From the NCBI GenBank assembly GCA_001548435.1, contig AP017308.1, forward strand, positions 3,915,030 through 3,979,029: a stretch of DNA of 64,000 nt, given 5' to 3'. The notes beneath the pieces were generated by a model that worked only from the letters and a program-made list of their open reading frames with translations, ran no database searches and had not been told where the DNA came from. Within the stretch, counting starts at the first letter, position 1. Each line of letters starts with the position of its first letter. Shown here one piece after another: positions 33,841 to 43,612 of this stretch. A program made the translations under genes and the position numbers. This DNA is from Leptolyngbya sp. NIES-3755 (GTDB lineage Bacteria; Cyanobacteriota; Cyanobacteriia; Leptolyngbyales; Leptolyngbyaceae).

Positions 33841-34701
33841 ATGCGTCGTCAGTCGTCTTGGATTCGGTATGGACTCGCTCGGTTGCGTCCTTTGGGTCGT
33901 CCCGTGTTCTGGGGACCGTTGATCGCGCTTTTATTCCTCGTATTATTTGCCTGGGAATTCTTCAGCCGTCCCGAACTCGCGACTTATCTCGGCATTCCGG
34001 ATTCAAACGAAACACTCTCTGCGGAAGATCAAGCGATTGGAGCCGATATCGATTCGATCTCGCTGTTAATGAACGATATCCAAGTGACCTCTCGATCGCA
34101 AACTTCTCAAACCCCAGTGAGACCCACAACTCAAGCAAATCCCACTGCACCGACTCCAACGCCCACCAATCGTCTTTTTTCCACTCCGCCCGAATCTGTT
34201 ACTCCTCCGCAATCGGCTCAAACTCCATCCGGTCAAGGCGTATTTGGAGCTTTTACAAACGCCTTGAGCACAAGACTCGGACTACCCAGCACTGTACAGG
34301 CGGATTCAACGATTCCCGCTCCCCTGCCTGCAAATCGACTACAAGAAGCGATCGACAAGTTAGCAACCGAAAATCGTCCAGTTGCTCAAGCCCCGATCGA
34401 AGGCACAATTCGGTTAGACAATCCGATCAACGCCGCACCAACGAATTCTTTTTCCGCATTAGTTGAAGGCGTACAACCGATCGCACCTGGAACGGCTCCA
34501 GTGATTTCTGCACCGTTACCCATTGCACCTCCGATTAATACTTCAGTTCCAACGATTGCACCACAACCAAATCAACCTTCAGATTTTGGAGTGATTCAAC
34601 AGCCTGCACCCGTTGTGAATCAGCAACCGTTCACTGTTCCGAGACCAATTCCTGGAAGAGCGATCGGTGGCGGCAATTTCAACACATTCTCGAATCCTTA
34701 A
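33841..34701 (+). CDS. Single-pass membrane protein with Pro/Thr/Gln-rich tail
   Basis: A 286-residue protein. It has a basic N-terminus, one membrane helix (about 20-40, GPLIALLFLVLFAWEFF), then about 240 residues rich in Pro, Thr, Ala, Gln and Asn with repeated APTPTP- and IAPP-like stretches and no cysteine. The tail is probably unstructured and outside the cytoplasm. GGAGG precedes ATG by 8 bases. No family recognised. Its stop overlaps the stop of the convergent ABC exporter by 4 bases. Confidence 0.65.
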   Translation: MRRQSSWIRYGLARLRPLGRPVFWGPLIALLFLVLFAWEFFSRPELATYLGIPDSNETLSAEDQAIGADIDSISLLMNDIQVTSRSQTSQTPVRPTTQANPTAPTPTPTNRLFSTPPESVTPPQSAQTPSGQGVFGAFTNALSTRLGLPSTVQADSTIPAPLPANRLQEAIDKLATENRPVAQAPIEGTIRLDNPINAAPTNSFSALVEGVQPIAPGTAPVISAPLPIAPPINTSVPTIAPQPNQPSDFGVIQQPAPVVNQQPFTVPRPIPGRAIGGGNFNTFSNP

Positions 34702-36497
34702 CTTTCGAGCATCTGTAAGTGATACAAACTCGCATAGAGTCCGCCCAAGTTCAGAAGTTCTTCATGCGTTCCGGATTCGACAAGCTGACCCCGTTTAAGC
34801 ACAAGAATACGATCGACATTCCGAATTGTGGATAGTCGATGAGCAATAATAATCGCCGTTCGATCTTCCAACAATCGCTCTAACGCATCTTGGATCAACG
34901 CTTCAGTGCCGACATCTAAGCTAGCAGTCGCTTCATCCAGAACCAGAATTCTTGGATCGCGAATGGCAGCACGAGCGAATGCAAGTAACTGTTTTTGTCC
35001 ACCCGATAAATTAGTTCCGCGCTCTCGCAGCATGGTGTCGTAACCTTGAGGCAATCGTTCGATAAAGCGATCGACATTCGTTTGCTCAGCCGCCGATCGA
35101 ACTTGCTCAAAGCTATACGATTCACCCAAAGTAATGTTGCTTTTCACATCGCCAGCAAACAGAAAGCCATCTTGCAAAATGATCGCCATTCGTCTGCGTA
35201 ATTCTGCCTGCGGTAAGTCTCGAATATCTACGCCATCAAGCAAAATTCTGCCTTTCGTCGGATCGTACAATCGACTCAGCAAGCGAATAATCGAGCTTTT
35301 CCCTGCTCCGGTCGGTCCAACTAACGCAACTTGTTCACCGGGACGAATCGTAAAGTCGAGATTTTGCAAAACGTATTCATCAGCCTTGTAAGCAAACGAG
35401 ACATTCTCAAATCGAATTTCGCCTGCTTTGGAGGAAGGAGGAATGTGACCGTCTGTGCGATCGCGAATCTCGATCGGTTCATTCAAAATCTCGCTCACCC
35501 GTTCCACTGCGGTGAATCCAGCCTGAATTGCGGTGAATTTTTCGGCAAACTGACGCAGCGGATCAAATAAACGCTGAGCATAAAGAATAAACGTCGAAAG
35601 CACCCCGAAGTTCAAATTTCCACCTGTAACGAGCCATCCACCGACCCCAAGAACACCAGAAATTGCAACGAGTGAAACCCATTCCAAAGTTGCGGACACA
35701 GCGGAATCGTGGAAAATTGTTCGATCGACTTCTTCGATATATCGATTGTTTACTTGGCGATAAAGGTCACTGTTAAACTTCTCTCGTCGAAACAGTTGGA
35801 CAACTCCAATTCCAGTAATGTTCTCTTGCAGCATGGAATTGAGTTCTGAGAGTTCTTCACGCGCTCGATAGTTTGCTTTGCGATATTGCTGCTGAAAATA
35901 AACAATCAATCCAGTAACGGGAACAAGCATCAAAATCAACAACAATGCAAGCTGCCACTGGATCAAAAACATCGTTACGGTAATCACCAGCATTGTGAAT
36001 AGATCACCCACAACCCCGATCGCACCAGTGGAAAATACTTCTCCCAAAGCTTCGACATCACTGGTTAAGCGCGTGATCAACTTCCCGACCGGAGTTCGAT
36101 CGAAGAATCTCACCGCCAACGAAGTCACATGATCAAACAAATCATTCCGAATATTTGCCGTAATCCGCTGCCCCACATTCTGAACGAGAAAGCCCTGAGA
36201 CGCATCAAAAACCAACCGAAGTACAACCGTTGTCAATAACAACAACGTTAAAGTATTTAATCCTTCGCTCAACGACAAGCCGCGCAAAAAACCAAACGGA
36301 AAATCAGCAGCAGAAGGTTCTTGCTTGAGAAGAGAGACCGCTTTCCCGATCAGAATTGGCTGAACTGTACTGGCGATCGCAGATGGAACCAGAAACACCA
36401 TCGACAGTAACAATAATCGAACATTCCGACGGGCGTAAGGAGCGAGGCGAAGGAACAAACGCCAGTCCGTTTCTTTAGGGCGACGAGAAGAAATCAT
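34698..36497 (-). CDS. ABC exporter, fused permease and ATPase (MsbA-like)
   Basis: A 599-residue half-transporter of the lipid/drug exporter family that works as a homodimer in the inner membrane. Six helices (residues 1-320) are followed by a nucleotide-binding domain with Walker [10 protein letters not shown] (about 390), Q-loop ILQDGFLF, signature NLSGGQKQ (about 497), Walker [14 protein letters not shown] and the H-loop IIAHRLSTI. It starts within the stop codon of hisG (ATGA), so it is co-translated with it, an unusual partner. The substrate is unknown. Confidence 0.93.
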   Translation of the reverse strand: MISSRRPKETDWRLFLRLAPYARRNVRLLLLSMVFLVPSAIASTVQPILIGKAVSLLKQEPSAADFPFGFLRGLSLSEGLNTLTLLLLTTVVLRLVFDASQGFLVQNVGQRITANIRNDLFDHVTSLAVRFFDRTPVGKLITRLTSDVEALGEVFSTGAIGVVGDLFTMLVITVTMFLIQWQLALLLILMLVPVTGLIVYFQQQYRKANYRAREELSELNSMLQENITGIGVVQLFRREKFNSDLYRQVNNRYIEEVDRTIFHDSAVSATLEWVSLVAISGVLGVGGWLVTGGNLNFGVLSTFILYAQRLFDPLRQFAEKFTAIQAGFTAVERVSEILNEPIEIRDRTDGHIPPSSKAGEIRFENVSFAYKADEYVLQNLDFTIRPGEQVALVGPTGAGKSSIIRLLSRLYDPTKGRILLDGVDIRDLPQAELRRRMAIILQDGFLFAGDVKSNITLGESYSFEQVRSAAEQTNVDRFIERLPQGYDTMLRERGTNLSGGQKQLLAFARAAIRDPRILVLDEATASLDVGTEALIQDALERLLEDRTAIIIAHRLSTIRNVDRILVLKRGQLVESGTHEELLNLGGLYASLYHLQMLES

Positions 36498-37141
36498 ACG
36501 ATCGATGCAGTAAGTTGGTTCCGAATATTTTCGATATGCTGGCTAATCTCATCTGTATCTAATCGATAACTCAGCGGATGAGCAATCAACCGAGCCGTAC
36601 TTTGAAACAGCACATCAATTTCAATCAAGCCGTTTTCTCTCAGCGTGTTTCCAGTCGCGACTAAATCGACGATCGCTTCTGACATTCCGGTAATTGGACC
36701 TAGTTCAACCGATCCATACAGCGGCACAATTTCCACAGGCAAATCTAAGCTTTCAAAGTACTCTCGCGCACAGTGAACGAACTTAGAAGCGACCCGACCA
36801 TGCAGCGGCAACTCTAACGACGATCGATAAGAACTCGAAGCTTTCACCGCCACCGACATGCGGCATTGTCCAAACCCCAAATCAATTAAATGCGCCACAT
36901 TTGGAGCTTTTTCTTTCAGCACGTCATAGCCCACAATTCCAAGCTGTGCCTGTCCGTATTCCACATACACCGGAACATCCGAATTCCGCACCAAGAGCGC
37001 TTTTGCCGTATTCGTTGGATCAGTAATTTGCAGTTGGCGGCTACCAGGTTCAAGAAACGCGCTAAAATCTAGCCCGATCGCTTTAAATAACCGAATACTA
37101 TCTTTCAGAAGTGCGCCTTTCGGCAATGCGACCGTCAACAT
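36494..37141 (-). CDS. hisG: ATP phosphoribosyltransferase, short form
   Basis: A 215-residue enzyme for the first step of histidine synthesis (ATP + PRPP). [10 protein letters not shown] opens the protein, and the phosphate-binding [13 protein letters not shown] near residue 155 is present. The length is that of the short form that lacks the ACT-like domain and needs HisZ, which is not in the window. A 71-base gap separates it from the divergent response-regulator gene, so both promoters lie there. Confidence 0.93.
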   Translation of the reverse strand: MLTVALPKGALLKDSIRLFKAIGLDFSAFLEPGSRQLQITDPTNTAKALLVRNSDVPVYVEYGQAQLGIVGYDVLKEKAPNVAHLIDLGFGQCRMSVAVKASSSYRSSLELPLHGRVASKFVHCAREYFESLDLPVEIVPLYGSVELGPITGMSEAIVDLVATGNTLRENGLIEIDVLFQSTARLIAHPLSYRLDTDEISQHIENIRNQLTASIV

Positions 37142-37212
37142 ATCGAGAAAAATAAACGAAGGAATCTCTATATTAGATCTTGGTTGCTCAAATTTTCCCT
37201 CGATCGAATGGC

Positions 37213-37893
37213 ATGAAAATTCTGTTGGTGGACGATGAACTCGAAATGGCAGAACCGCTGAGCCGTTTGCTGACTCGCGAAGGCTATGAGGTCGATGTCG
37301 CGCAAGATGGCGATCGCGGTTTACAACTCGCTTCCAATCAACCTTATGATCTCCTCATTCTCGATTGGATGCTCCCTGGCAAATCAGGCTTAGATATCTG
37401 TCAAAGTCTACGATCGCGAGGAGATGCCACTCCGGTTTTATTTCTCACTGCCAAAGATACGATCGACGATCGCGTTCAAGGACTCGATGCAGGTGCAGAC
37501 GATTACATTGTTAAACCCTTTGAACTGCGAGAATTATTAGCGCGAGTCAGAGCCTTATTAAGGCGACCCACGACGATCGAACCTGGTGCGATTGCCCGAT
37601 TAAAAGTCGAAGATTTAGAATTAGACTTACAAAATCAAGTGGCGTATCGCAATGGTAGATCGATCGAGCTTTCAGAAAAAGAAAGTCAGCTTTTAGCTTA
37701 TCTAATGCGACAACCGAATCAGCTACTCACGCACGACCAAATTTCGCAATATCTCTGGAGCGAAAGTGAAAAACCGACGAGCAATGCTTTAGTGGCACAA
37801 ATTCGATTACTAAGGCGAAAAATCGAAGCTAAAGGAGAAACGCCGCTGATTACAACCGTTTATGGAAAAGGCTATCGGTTCGGAAGTCCTTGA
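37213..37893 (+). CDS. OmpR family response regulator
   Basis: A 226-residue DNA-binding regulator. The receiver has LLVDDE, the phospho-acceptor Asp51 in [16 protein letters not shown] and YIVKPFE. The C-terminus is an OmpR winged helix ([12 protein letters not shown], ending VYGKGYRFG). ATG at 37213 puts KILLVDD at the N-terminus; an in-frame TTG at 37180 would add 11 residues. No histidine kinase lies nearby, so it is an orphan in this window. Targets unknown. Confidence 0.92.
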   Translation: MKILLVDDELEMAEPLSRLLTREGYEVDVAQDGDRGLQLASNQPYDLLILDWMLPGKSGLDICQSLRSRGDATPVLFLTAKDTIDDRVQGLDAGADDYIVKPFELRELLARVRALLRRPTTIEPGAIARLKVEDLELDLQNQVAYRNGRSIELSEKESQLLAYLMRQPNQLLTHDQISQYLWSESEKPTSNALVAQIRLLRRKIEAKGETPLITTVYGKGYRFGSP

Positions 37894-37949
37894 GATCTTT
37901 TATTGAGCATCGATTAGAATTTGTATACTTCCTAACCTTCTTTCGTTCG

Positions 37950-38858
37950 ATGAGTTGTGACACACAGCAATCCGAGGAATTAACAGATTGCCTCAATCAA
38001 ATCAAAGCCTTTTCGCTGCAAGAGTTCGATCGACAAATTGCATCGCATCAACTGTACTATCACACCCGCGATCACATTGCTCATGTCCAACGTCGATCGC
38101 AGTTCATTTTTGAAACGATTCGCACTGATTTAACCGCTGCTGAGATTGATCAACTCGATCGATTGCTAGATCTGTGTGTGGTGGCTCATGACATGATTCA
38201 AGTCTTTGAAGCCCAGCCGCAACCGCATACTGCCCGACAGCGATCGAGAGGAATCAGTGAAGCTGCTACGATCGATCATTTGCTCGATTACATTGATTCA
38301 GTGTGTTCAGGAACATTCACGGAAAGCGATCGAGCTATTATTCGCACTGCTATTAATGCCACGATTTGCGGATACGATCCAGAACAGCAAGCGATTTACC
38401 AACCTGCATTAGATGATCCGAACTTATCGATCGTTGCCCGAATTCTAGCGTTAGCGGATTTAGGAGCATTAGGAATCGACGGGATTGAAATGTACAACCG
38501 CGAAGGTAGCTTATTGTTTTTAGAAGAAAATCTGGATGTTGTACCGTTGTTAATTTCAGGTGAGATTAAACAATTAGAAGCTACGAATCCGGCACTCGCT
38601 GAGAACATTCGCCAACGGTTACTAAAACGCTGCCGATTCCAAGTGAGCCTTGCAAAAAGTCGATTGGCACGATTTGAACATGAGATTGAAGGATTTCCGA
38701 AAAATGCGATCGAGAAATTACACCAGAAAGTATTCAAGTATCTGAACATCGAAACGATTCGAGAGCTTGAGAAAACGACACCGATTAGCGATCGCTCGTC
38801 TCTAGATTTGCTGTTGAAATTCTACAACTTTGAGCAATATCTATCGCTTTCAAGGTAA
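37950..38858 (+). CDS. HD domain protein (predicted metal-dependent phosphohydrolase)
   Basis: A 302-residue protein if it begins at ATG 37950; an in-frame TTG at 37890 that overlaps the regulator stop is less likely. The HD core is YYHTRDHIAHV (first His) and CVVAHDMIQ (HD pair, about residue 76), with a later Asp in ALADLGALGIDG. The nucleotide or other phosphoester it cleaves cannot be told. The 3' end overlaps that of the convergent gene by 9 bases. It may be co-transcribed with the upstream response regulator. Confidence 0.75.
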   Translation: MSCDTQQSEELTDCLNQIKAFSLQEFDRQIASHQLYYHTRDHIAHVQRRSQFIFETIRTDLTAAEIDQLDRLLDLCVVAHDMIQVFEAQPQPHTARQRSRGISEAATIDHLLDYIDSVCSGTFTESDRAIIRTAINATICGYDPEQQAIYQPALDDPNLSIVARILALADLGALGIDGIEMYNREGSLLFLEENLDVVPLLISGEIKQLEATNPALAENIRQRLLKRCRFQVSLAKSRLARFEHEIEGFPKNAIEKLHQKVFKYLNIETIRELEKTTPISDRSSLDLLLKFYNFEQYLSLSR

Positions 38859-40754
38859 TTCTACAGCCTTGACCTGACCTTCACTAAAAAGAAGCACACA
38901 AACCTGGGAGTCTGGAATTTCAGATAGGAACTTCTGTGACTCATTGTTCACACGAACATGCTTCAGCCGAAAATCTCCTGCGGTCTTTTCTTTCAGCAAC
39001 ACCCAAAGCGGATACTCAATATCATCGAACCCTGAAAAGAAGCCGATCGTTCGGCATTGGTACTGATCGACAATCTTATCTATCGCAGTTCGATGTGGTG
39101 CATTTAGCTGTTTGGCACTTGCACTATAGTAAATCTCTTGTCGTTTGAGCGTCAAAATCGATGCAGATTGATGATGCCCCAGATACTCAGGCGACCATTG
39201 CTGAGTGGGTAAAGCGATGAGCGGATGACGAATTGGTGTAAGCGCGTAGAAAATTGCAACGATCGAAAGCAGTGTCAGAAGAATACGATCGAGCTTTACC
39301 AATCTAAGCCTCATGATCAAGTCAGCAATCATCGGAGACTGAAGCACAAACAAAGGCAGCACAAGCCGATTTCCCCAAGGTTGCCACTTCAGCAGATAGC
39401 AAAATAATAGATAGCCCGTAGCTACTGCAATTCCTAACATTAATAATTCCGTCTGTTGCTGATTTCTCTTGCGAATCGCGATCGCACCAAGACTAATCAG
39501 AGCAATAATGCCCAGAATGAAATGAACGGGATTTGCAATATTATCTTCAGACGGAATCAGTAGCGTGATGGGTGAAATCATCACCGTGTCGAAAGCACTC
39601 GAAGCAAAATTTAATCGAGGATTGTTAATATCAACAGAAAGTAGGTGCTGATGGAGAAAATTGATCGATGCGATCGCACCCGGAATGGGTAGATTCAGAG
39701 CAGCGTTTTTCAGCAGATTCGAGAACAGTTCAGCGATGCTTTGGATCTCGCTTCGGGTTGCAAAGTCCTCACCGAAAGGTTTTCCGACCGCTCGAATGTT
39801 GCGTACCCAACTTGCCATTGGTAACACTAAACTTCCTAAACCAACCGTCGCGCAATATTTCAAGCTCGTCAATCTAGGAATTGATTGTGAATGACGATCG
39901 ATCAGAACTGCAAAGACGAAAAACAATGGCATTCCAAATAGTAGCCCAGTCGGTTTTGTGACGATCGCTAACCCGAACGAAGCAGCAAGCCAAAATAAAT
40001 CGGCTCGATCGCGGAACTGAAACACAAAATAAGCAAAGCAGACGAGCCATAAGCTTGTGACTAAATCCGTTTGGGTAGTCGTTGATTGCATGATCGCCAT
40101 CGGAATGGTGGCGCAAACGATCGCGCTGATCCACTGTGCTCGATCGTCAACAAGATGCTTAGCAAGCAAAGAGACACCTACAATACTTCCGACATAAGCA
40201 AACCATTGCACACAGTTCGCAAAATAATCACCGCCCGAAAGGATCTGTAGATGAGCAACAATGTAGCTTGCTCCTGGCGGTAAAAAGAGTTGTCGAAGAT
40301 TGTGCGTAGGATAGTAGTCAAGGGATTGATTTTGTATCCACTGCATGACTCGCGGCATGTGGTAAGTAAGCGAATCATAGTTATTGGGGGGCGCAATCAG
40401 AGCCGTAATCAGGCTAATGAATGCGATCGTACTGATTATTAAAATTGCGCGTTTCGTTGACGGCTTCCACGGCTCAATCAAATTCTGGAGTACATTGAGT
40501 TTCAGTACATTTCGATAGCGCGACCCTAACACAGAGCAATTTACAATCGAGATGAGTCCCCAGAACAACGCGACATGAGTAAAATCTAGCGATCGCACTA
40601 AACTAAATGCTTCGGTTGACCCGACACTCAAACAAGCCTGAACAATCAGCGCCTTCAGAAACGAAACTCTTAGCCTCTCTTCTTTCCGAGCTTCATTCAA
40701 TAGAAGAATCAGCCAAGATGAGATCAAAGAAACTACGAAAAGAACGATCGCCAT
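38850..40754 (-). CDS. Polytopic membrane protein, GT39-like glycosyltransferase
   Basis: A 634-residue protein with about 12 helices and a short C-terminal soluble domain. The first large loop carries PNNYDSLTYHMPRVMQWI, which holds the acidic residue that is catalytic in GT-C enzymes of the PMT/ArnT type, and LFLPPGASYIV. It would use a polyprenyl-phosphate sugar on the outer face of the membrane. It lies downstream of the GT4-FkbM and O-GlcNAc transferase-like genes on the same strand. This fits a glycosylation island, but the substrate is unknown. Confidence 0.7.
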   Translation of the reverse strand: MAIVLFVVSLISSWLILLLNEARKEERLRVSFLKALIVQACLSVGSTEAFSLVRSLDFTHVALFWGLISIVNCSVLGSRYRNVLKLNVLQNLIEPWKPSTKRAILIISTIAFISLITALIAPPNNYDSLTYHMPRVMQWIQNQSLDYYPTHNLRQLFLPPGASYIVAHLQILSGGDYFANCVQWFAYVGSIVGVSLLAKHLVDDRAQWISAIVCATIPMAIMQSTTTQTDLVTSLWLVCFAYFVFQFRDRADLFWLAASFGLAIVTKPTGLLFGMPLFFVFAVLIDRHSQSIPRLTSLKYCATVGLGSLVLPMASWVRNIRAVGKPFGEDFATRSEIQSIAELFSNLLKNAALNLPIPGAIASINFLHQHLLSVDINNPRLNFASSAFDTVMISPITLLIPSEDNIANPVHFILGIIALISLGAIAIRKRNQQQTELLMLGIAVATGYLLFCYLLKWQPWGNRLVLPLFVLQSPMIADLIMRLRLVKLDRILLTLLSIVAIFYALTPIRHPLIALPTQQWSPEYLGHHQSASILTLKRQEIYYSASAKQLNAPHRTAIDKIVDQYQCRTIGFFSGFDDIEYPLWVLLKEKTAGDFRLKHVRVNNESQKFLSEIPDSQVCVLLFSEGQVKAVELP

Positions 40755-40763
40755 TGGATGACC

Positions 40764-41510
40764 TCACACAGTGAATTGAGGCTTGAGTCTAAGATAAGTG
40801 ACCCAACTGTAAACAAAATGCTCATTACGATCGAGATGTTTTAATCGTGATGGCACTTCGTCCCACAAGGGTGCAAGAGGACAACCTTCAATTTCAACAG
40901 GCACGATCGGAGGAAAAACATAATACTCATCAATCCAACTAAAAAGATCCGGCAAAATCGGATCATTGTGTTTGATGAGATGGGTAATGCTGAGATGATA
41001 GGTCTCTTCGTACTGGTTATCGTCGAGTAGCACATCTTGAATCCCGTATCTTAGACACTGCTCGATTCGAGGAGCAACGTTCTGATGATCATCAAAAATG
41101 GCGCAAGTTCGGACAGATGGATCAAGCCCAAACCCAAAGCAAGAAAAGTCTTGAGTACTATAGTTAGCTCGCGGAGATCGATAGCACGATTCTAAATTCA
41201 CAGGCATCATCAAAACTGGATCAAGACAATACAACTCGATATTGGGCAGCATTGCATCAATTAACCAGGTTGAGAACCCTCGCCAGAATCCCGACTCGAT
41301 GACGACCTCTGGCATCATGCGTTTTAGGAAATAATAGTAAGCGAAAGCAGAATCGAACTTGATACCGCCTGTATTCTCAAACGGTCTTTGGTCATAGAGA
41401 TCGGCGAACTGCTCCAATTGTTCAGAGAGCGTTGCTCGATCGCGAAATAAATCCACAAGTTCAACATCAATTCCAGGAATTTGCAGCGGAAAATTTGTTT
41501 TCACCATCAC
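40764..41510 (-). CDS. Uncharacterised Rossmann-like protein, methyltransferase-like
   Basis: A 248-residue protein. VVIESGFWRGFSTWLI (about residues 73-88) has the shape of a methyltransferase or hydroxylase motif I, followed by LYCLDPVLM, where an acidic residue would bind ribose. The Gly-rich loop is imperfect and no further motif is clear, so catalysis is uncertain. The start is GTG at 41510 (or ATG three bases later), sharing one base with the stop of the GT4-FkbM gene. The last gene of the strand run follows. Confidence 0.55.
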   Translation of the reverse strand: MMVKTNFPLQIPGIDVELVDLFRDRATLSEQLEQFADLYDQRPFENTGGIKFDSAFAYYYFLKRMMPEVVIESGFWRGFSTWLIDAMLPNIELYCLDPVLMMPVNLESCYRSPRANYSTQDFSCFGFGLDPSVRTCAIFDDHQNVAPRIEQCLRYGIQDVLLDDNQYEETYHLSITHLIKHNDPILPDLFSWIDEYYVFPPIVPVEIEGCPLAPLWDEVPSRLKHLDRNEHFVYSWVTYLRLKPQFTV

Positions 41511-43573
41511 TATCCTCGTGAGCGATCGAACACATCTAATTCAAGCTGTCGTACGGTTTCAAACACATCAATATCGGCTGCACCAAACGCACAAACGTCA
41601 AAGTAGTAAACCGCAGGTGTCCCACTTACACGACGATTTGAAACAAGATAGGCAGTTAAGTCCCTAAATTTCTCGACATCGCAACTTGATAGCCCGATTA
41701 AATAGTTGCCAAAGTTGTCGTACACGAGAAACCTTTCATATCCAATTTCAGCCAAGTTTTTGAGCGTGTCGATCGCGTCAACTTCTGCGTTTTTGTGAAA
41801 GGTAATATCGTATTCAAAGTGCAGCACAGGCAACATTGAAGACAACAGTGCGATCGAGCTTTTTAAGATTGAGAAGTCAAAGCCATCCGTATCGGACTTC
41901 AATAGCTTTGCGTTCTGAAACTGCGGATAAGCTTCGAGAATACTCTGTAAACTGCGAATGGGAATTTTGCTATCTGAGTCTGAAGCTTTTACGATCGTTG
42001 CTGTTCCTGATTGATGATGAATTTGCTCGATCGAAAGAGTGGTATCTTCCTCACCTACAAAGCAAGCTTCAATCTCAACTCTGTCTAAAATCGCTGCATT
42101 ATGCTCTAGATAAGGTGTAAAGCTAGAACTTCCTTCGATACACAGAATTGGAATATCAGCATAATTCCGAATCAGTGCAGCACTATCGCCCACATTTGCA
42201 CCAATGTCGATCGCGCTTGCATCTGGGTATTTCTGAAAAACGGCTTGAGCAATGTAACCCAATGAAGTGTCATATCTTTGCCAAGCTTGTTGATAACGGT
42301 CTAGAGCATGATCGAGCGGCAACAAAAGCGAATAACGCCCAATCGAATGAATCTTAGCCTCTAGTCCACTCTGATTAAGTTCGAGTAATTCAGCAAAAAC
42401 AGTTTCTAGCTGCTCAACCGCTTTGATTTGACTAAATTCGCTGACTGCTCTCGACTGACCACAACGAGCGATCGACTCCCATTGATCCGAGTCGATCGCC
42501 AAAGTTGCCAGCACATCCGCGAGTTCGATCGAATTCTCTGACTCAAACAAAAGTCCATCAACTCCATGCTGATTGATAATTTCGCCAGCGCCCCCGGTTC
42601 CACTGGTTACTAAAGTCAATCCTGCTGACATTGCTTCAATTTGACTAATTCCAAAAGGCTCTTCAAAGCGCGATGGAAACACAAGAACATTGTGTGTTTT
42701 GTAGAGGTCTTTTAACTGTTGCCGCGAAAGTGCACCTGTGAATTGAATGCTGTCCTGTAAGTTCTCAGCAATGACAAAAGATTTCAGAGCTTCGACAAAC
42801 TCAGGCTGAAACGTTCCACCTGCGATCGTGGCGCTAAACTCAATCCCGCTCGCATTCAGAATCGATAATGCCTCAAGCAGAACATCCGGTCCTTTGTAGG
42901 GCATGACTAAGCTTGCATAGGCAATTCTGAGTCGATCGCGGTTTGGCAGTTCTGGTTGATAAAACGCTTCAACATCTGCTCCCGGATAAATCGTCTGAAC
43001 GTTCGAGGTCGGATATCCCTGCGAAGCGAGACTATGAATCACCCAATCGCTGCAAGTGATATAGCGGTAAATCGATCGCTGCGGTGAGCATTCAACCGGA
43101 TAGCCTGGTTGAAAATTCATGACATAATGTGCGATCGGAATTTTTCGGCTCAAGAGTACATCAATCAGTTCAACGCCTACTGTCAAAAAATCTACGTTTC
43201 CAGCAAAACAAACATCAGGCTGAAACGCATCAATCTGCTGATTCAGGACTTGAACATTATGATGGAGTCGATCGCGGACTGTCTCTTCATCAAACCATCT
43301 TGTCTCTCCAGACCACTCACCCAACAGTTGAAAACATCGATCAATACAGGGTTCTGCATAACGGCTTTCATGCACTCCAAAAAATTCTGGAGTGTCGCTG
43401 GTCAGTACTAAAACTTGATGCCCGCGATGTTGTAAAAGCCGGGCAAAATCTGCGATCGATCTTTCATATCCACCCAGCACTTGAGGCGGGTAAAGGTTTG
43501 TCAGAACTAGAATCTTGAGCGACTTTGCGATTTCTGTTGAAACACCGCGATCGGAAATGGCTGAAGCAGTCAA
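41510..43573 (-). CDS. Fusion of GT4 glycosyltransferase and FkbM methyltransferase
   Basis: A 687-residue bifunctional protein. Residues 15-410 are a GT-B family 4 enzyme: LKILVLTNLYPPQVLGGYE, LVFPSRFEEPFGISQIEAM and SGTGGAGEII. Residues 450-687 are an FkbM-type methyltransferase: AIDIGANVGDSAALI, ILCIEGSS, and KLLKSDTDGFDFSIL. The two would add and then methylate a sugar. The start is TTG at 43573, supported by GGAGG at 5-base spacing. It is between the O-GlcNAc transferase-like gene and the methyltransferase-like gene on the same strand. Confidence 0.88.
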   Translation of the reverse strand: MTASAISDRGVSTEIAKSLKILVLTNLYPPQVLGGYERSIADFARLLQHRGHQVLVLTSDTPEFFGVHESRYAEPCIDRCFQLLGEWSGETRWFDEETVRDRLHHNVQVLNQQIDAFQPDVCFAGNVDFLTVGVELIDVLLSRKIPIAHYVMNFQPGYPVECSPQRSIYRYITCSDWVIHSLASQGYPTSNVQTIYPGADVEAFYQPELPNRDRLRIAYASLVMPYKGPDVLLEALSILNASGIEFSATIAGGTFQPEFVEALKSFVIAENLQDSIQFTGALSRQQLKDLYKTHNVLVFPSRFEEPFGISQIEAMSAGLTLVTSGTGGAGEIINQHGVDGLLFESENSIELADVLATLAIDSDQWESIARCGQSRAVSEFSQIKAVEQLETVFAELLELNQSGLEAKIHSIGRYSLLLPLDHALDRYQQAWQRYDTSLGYIAQAVFQKYPDASAIDIGANVGDSAALIRNYADIPILCIEGSSSFTPYLEHNAAILDRVEIEACFVGEEDTTLSIEQIHHQSGTATIVKASDSDSKIPIRSLQSILEAYPQFQNAKLLKSDTDGFDFSILKSSIALLSSMLPVLHFEYDITFHKNAEVDAIDTLKNLAEIGYERFLVYDNFGNYLIGLSSCDVEKFRDLTAYLVSNRRVSGTPAVYYFDVCAFGAADIDVFETVRQLELDVFDRSRG

Positions 43574-43612
43574 AGCAACCTCCAGATATCAATACTGTTC
43601 AATCACGATCGC

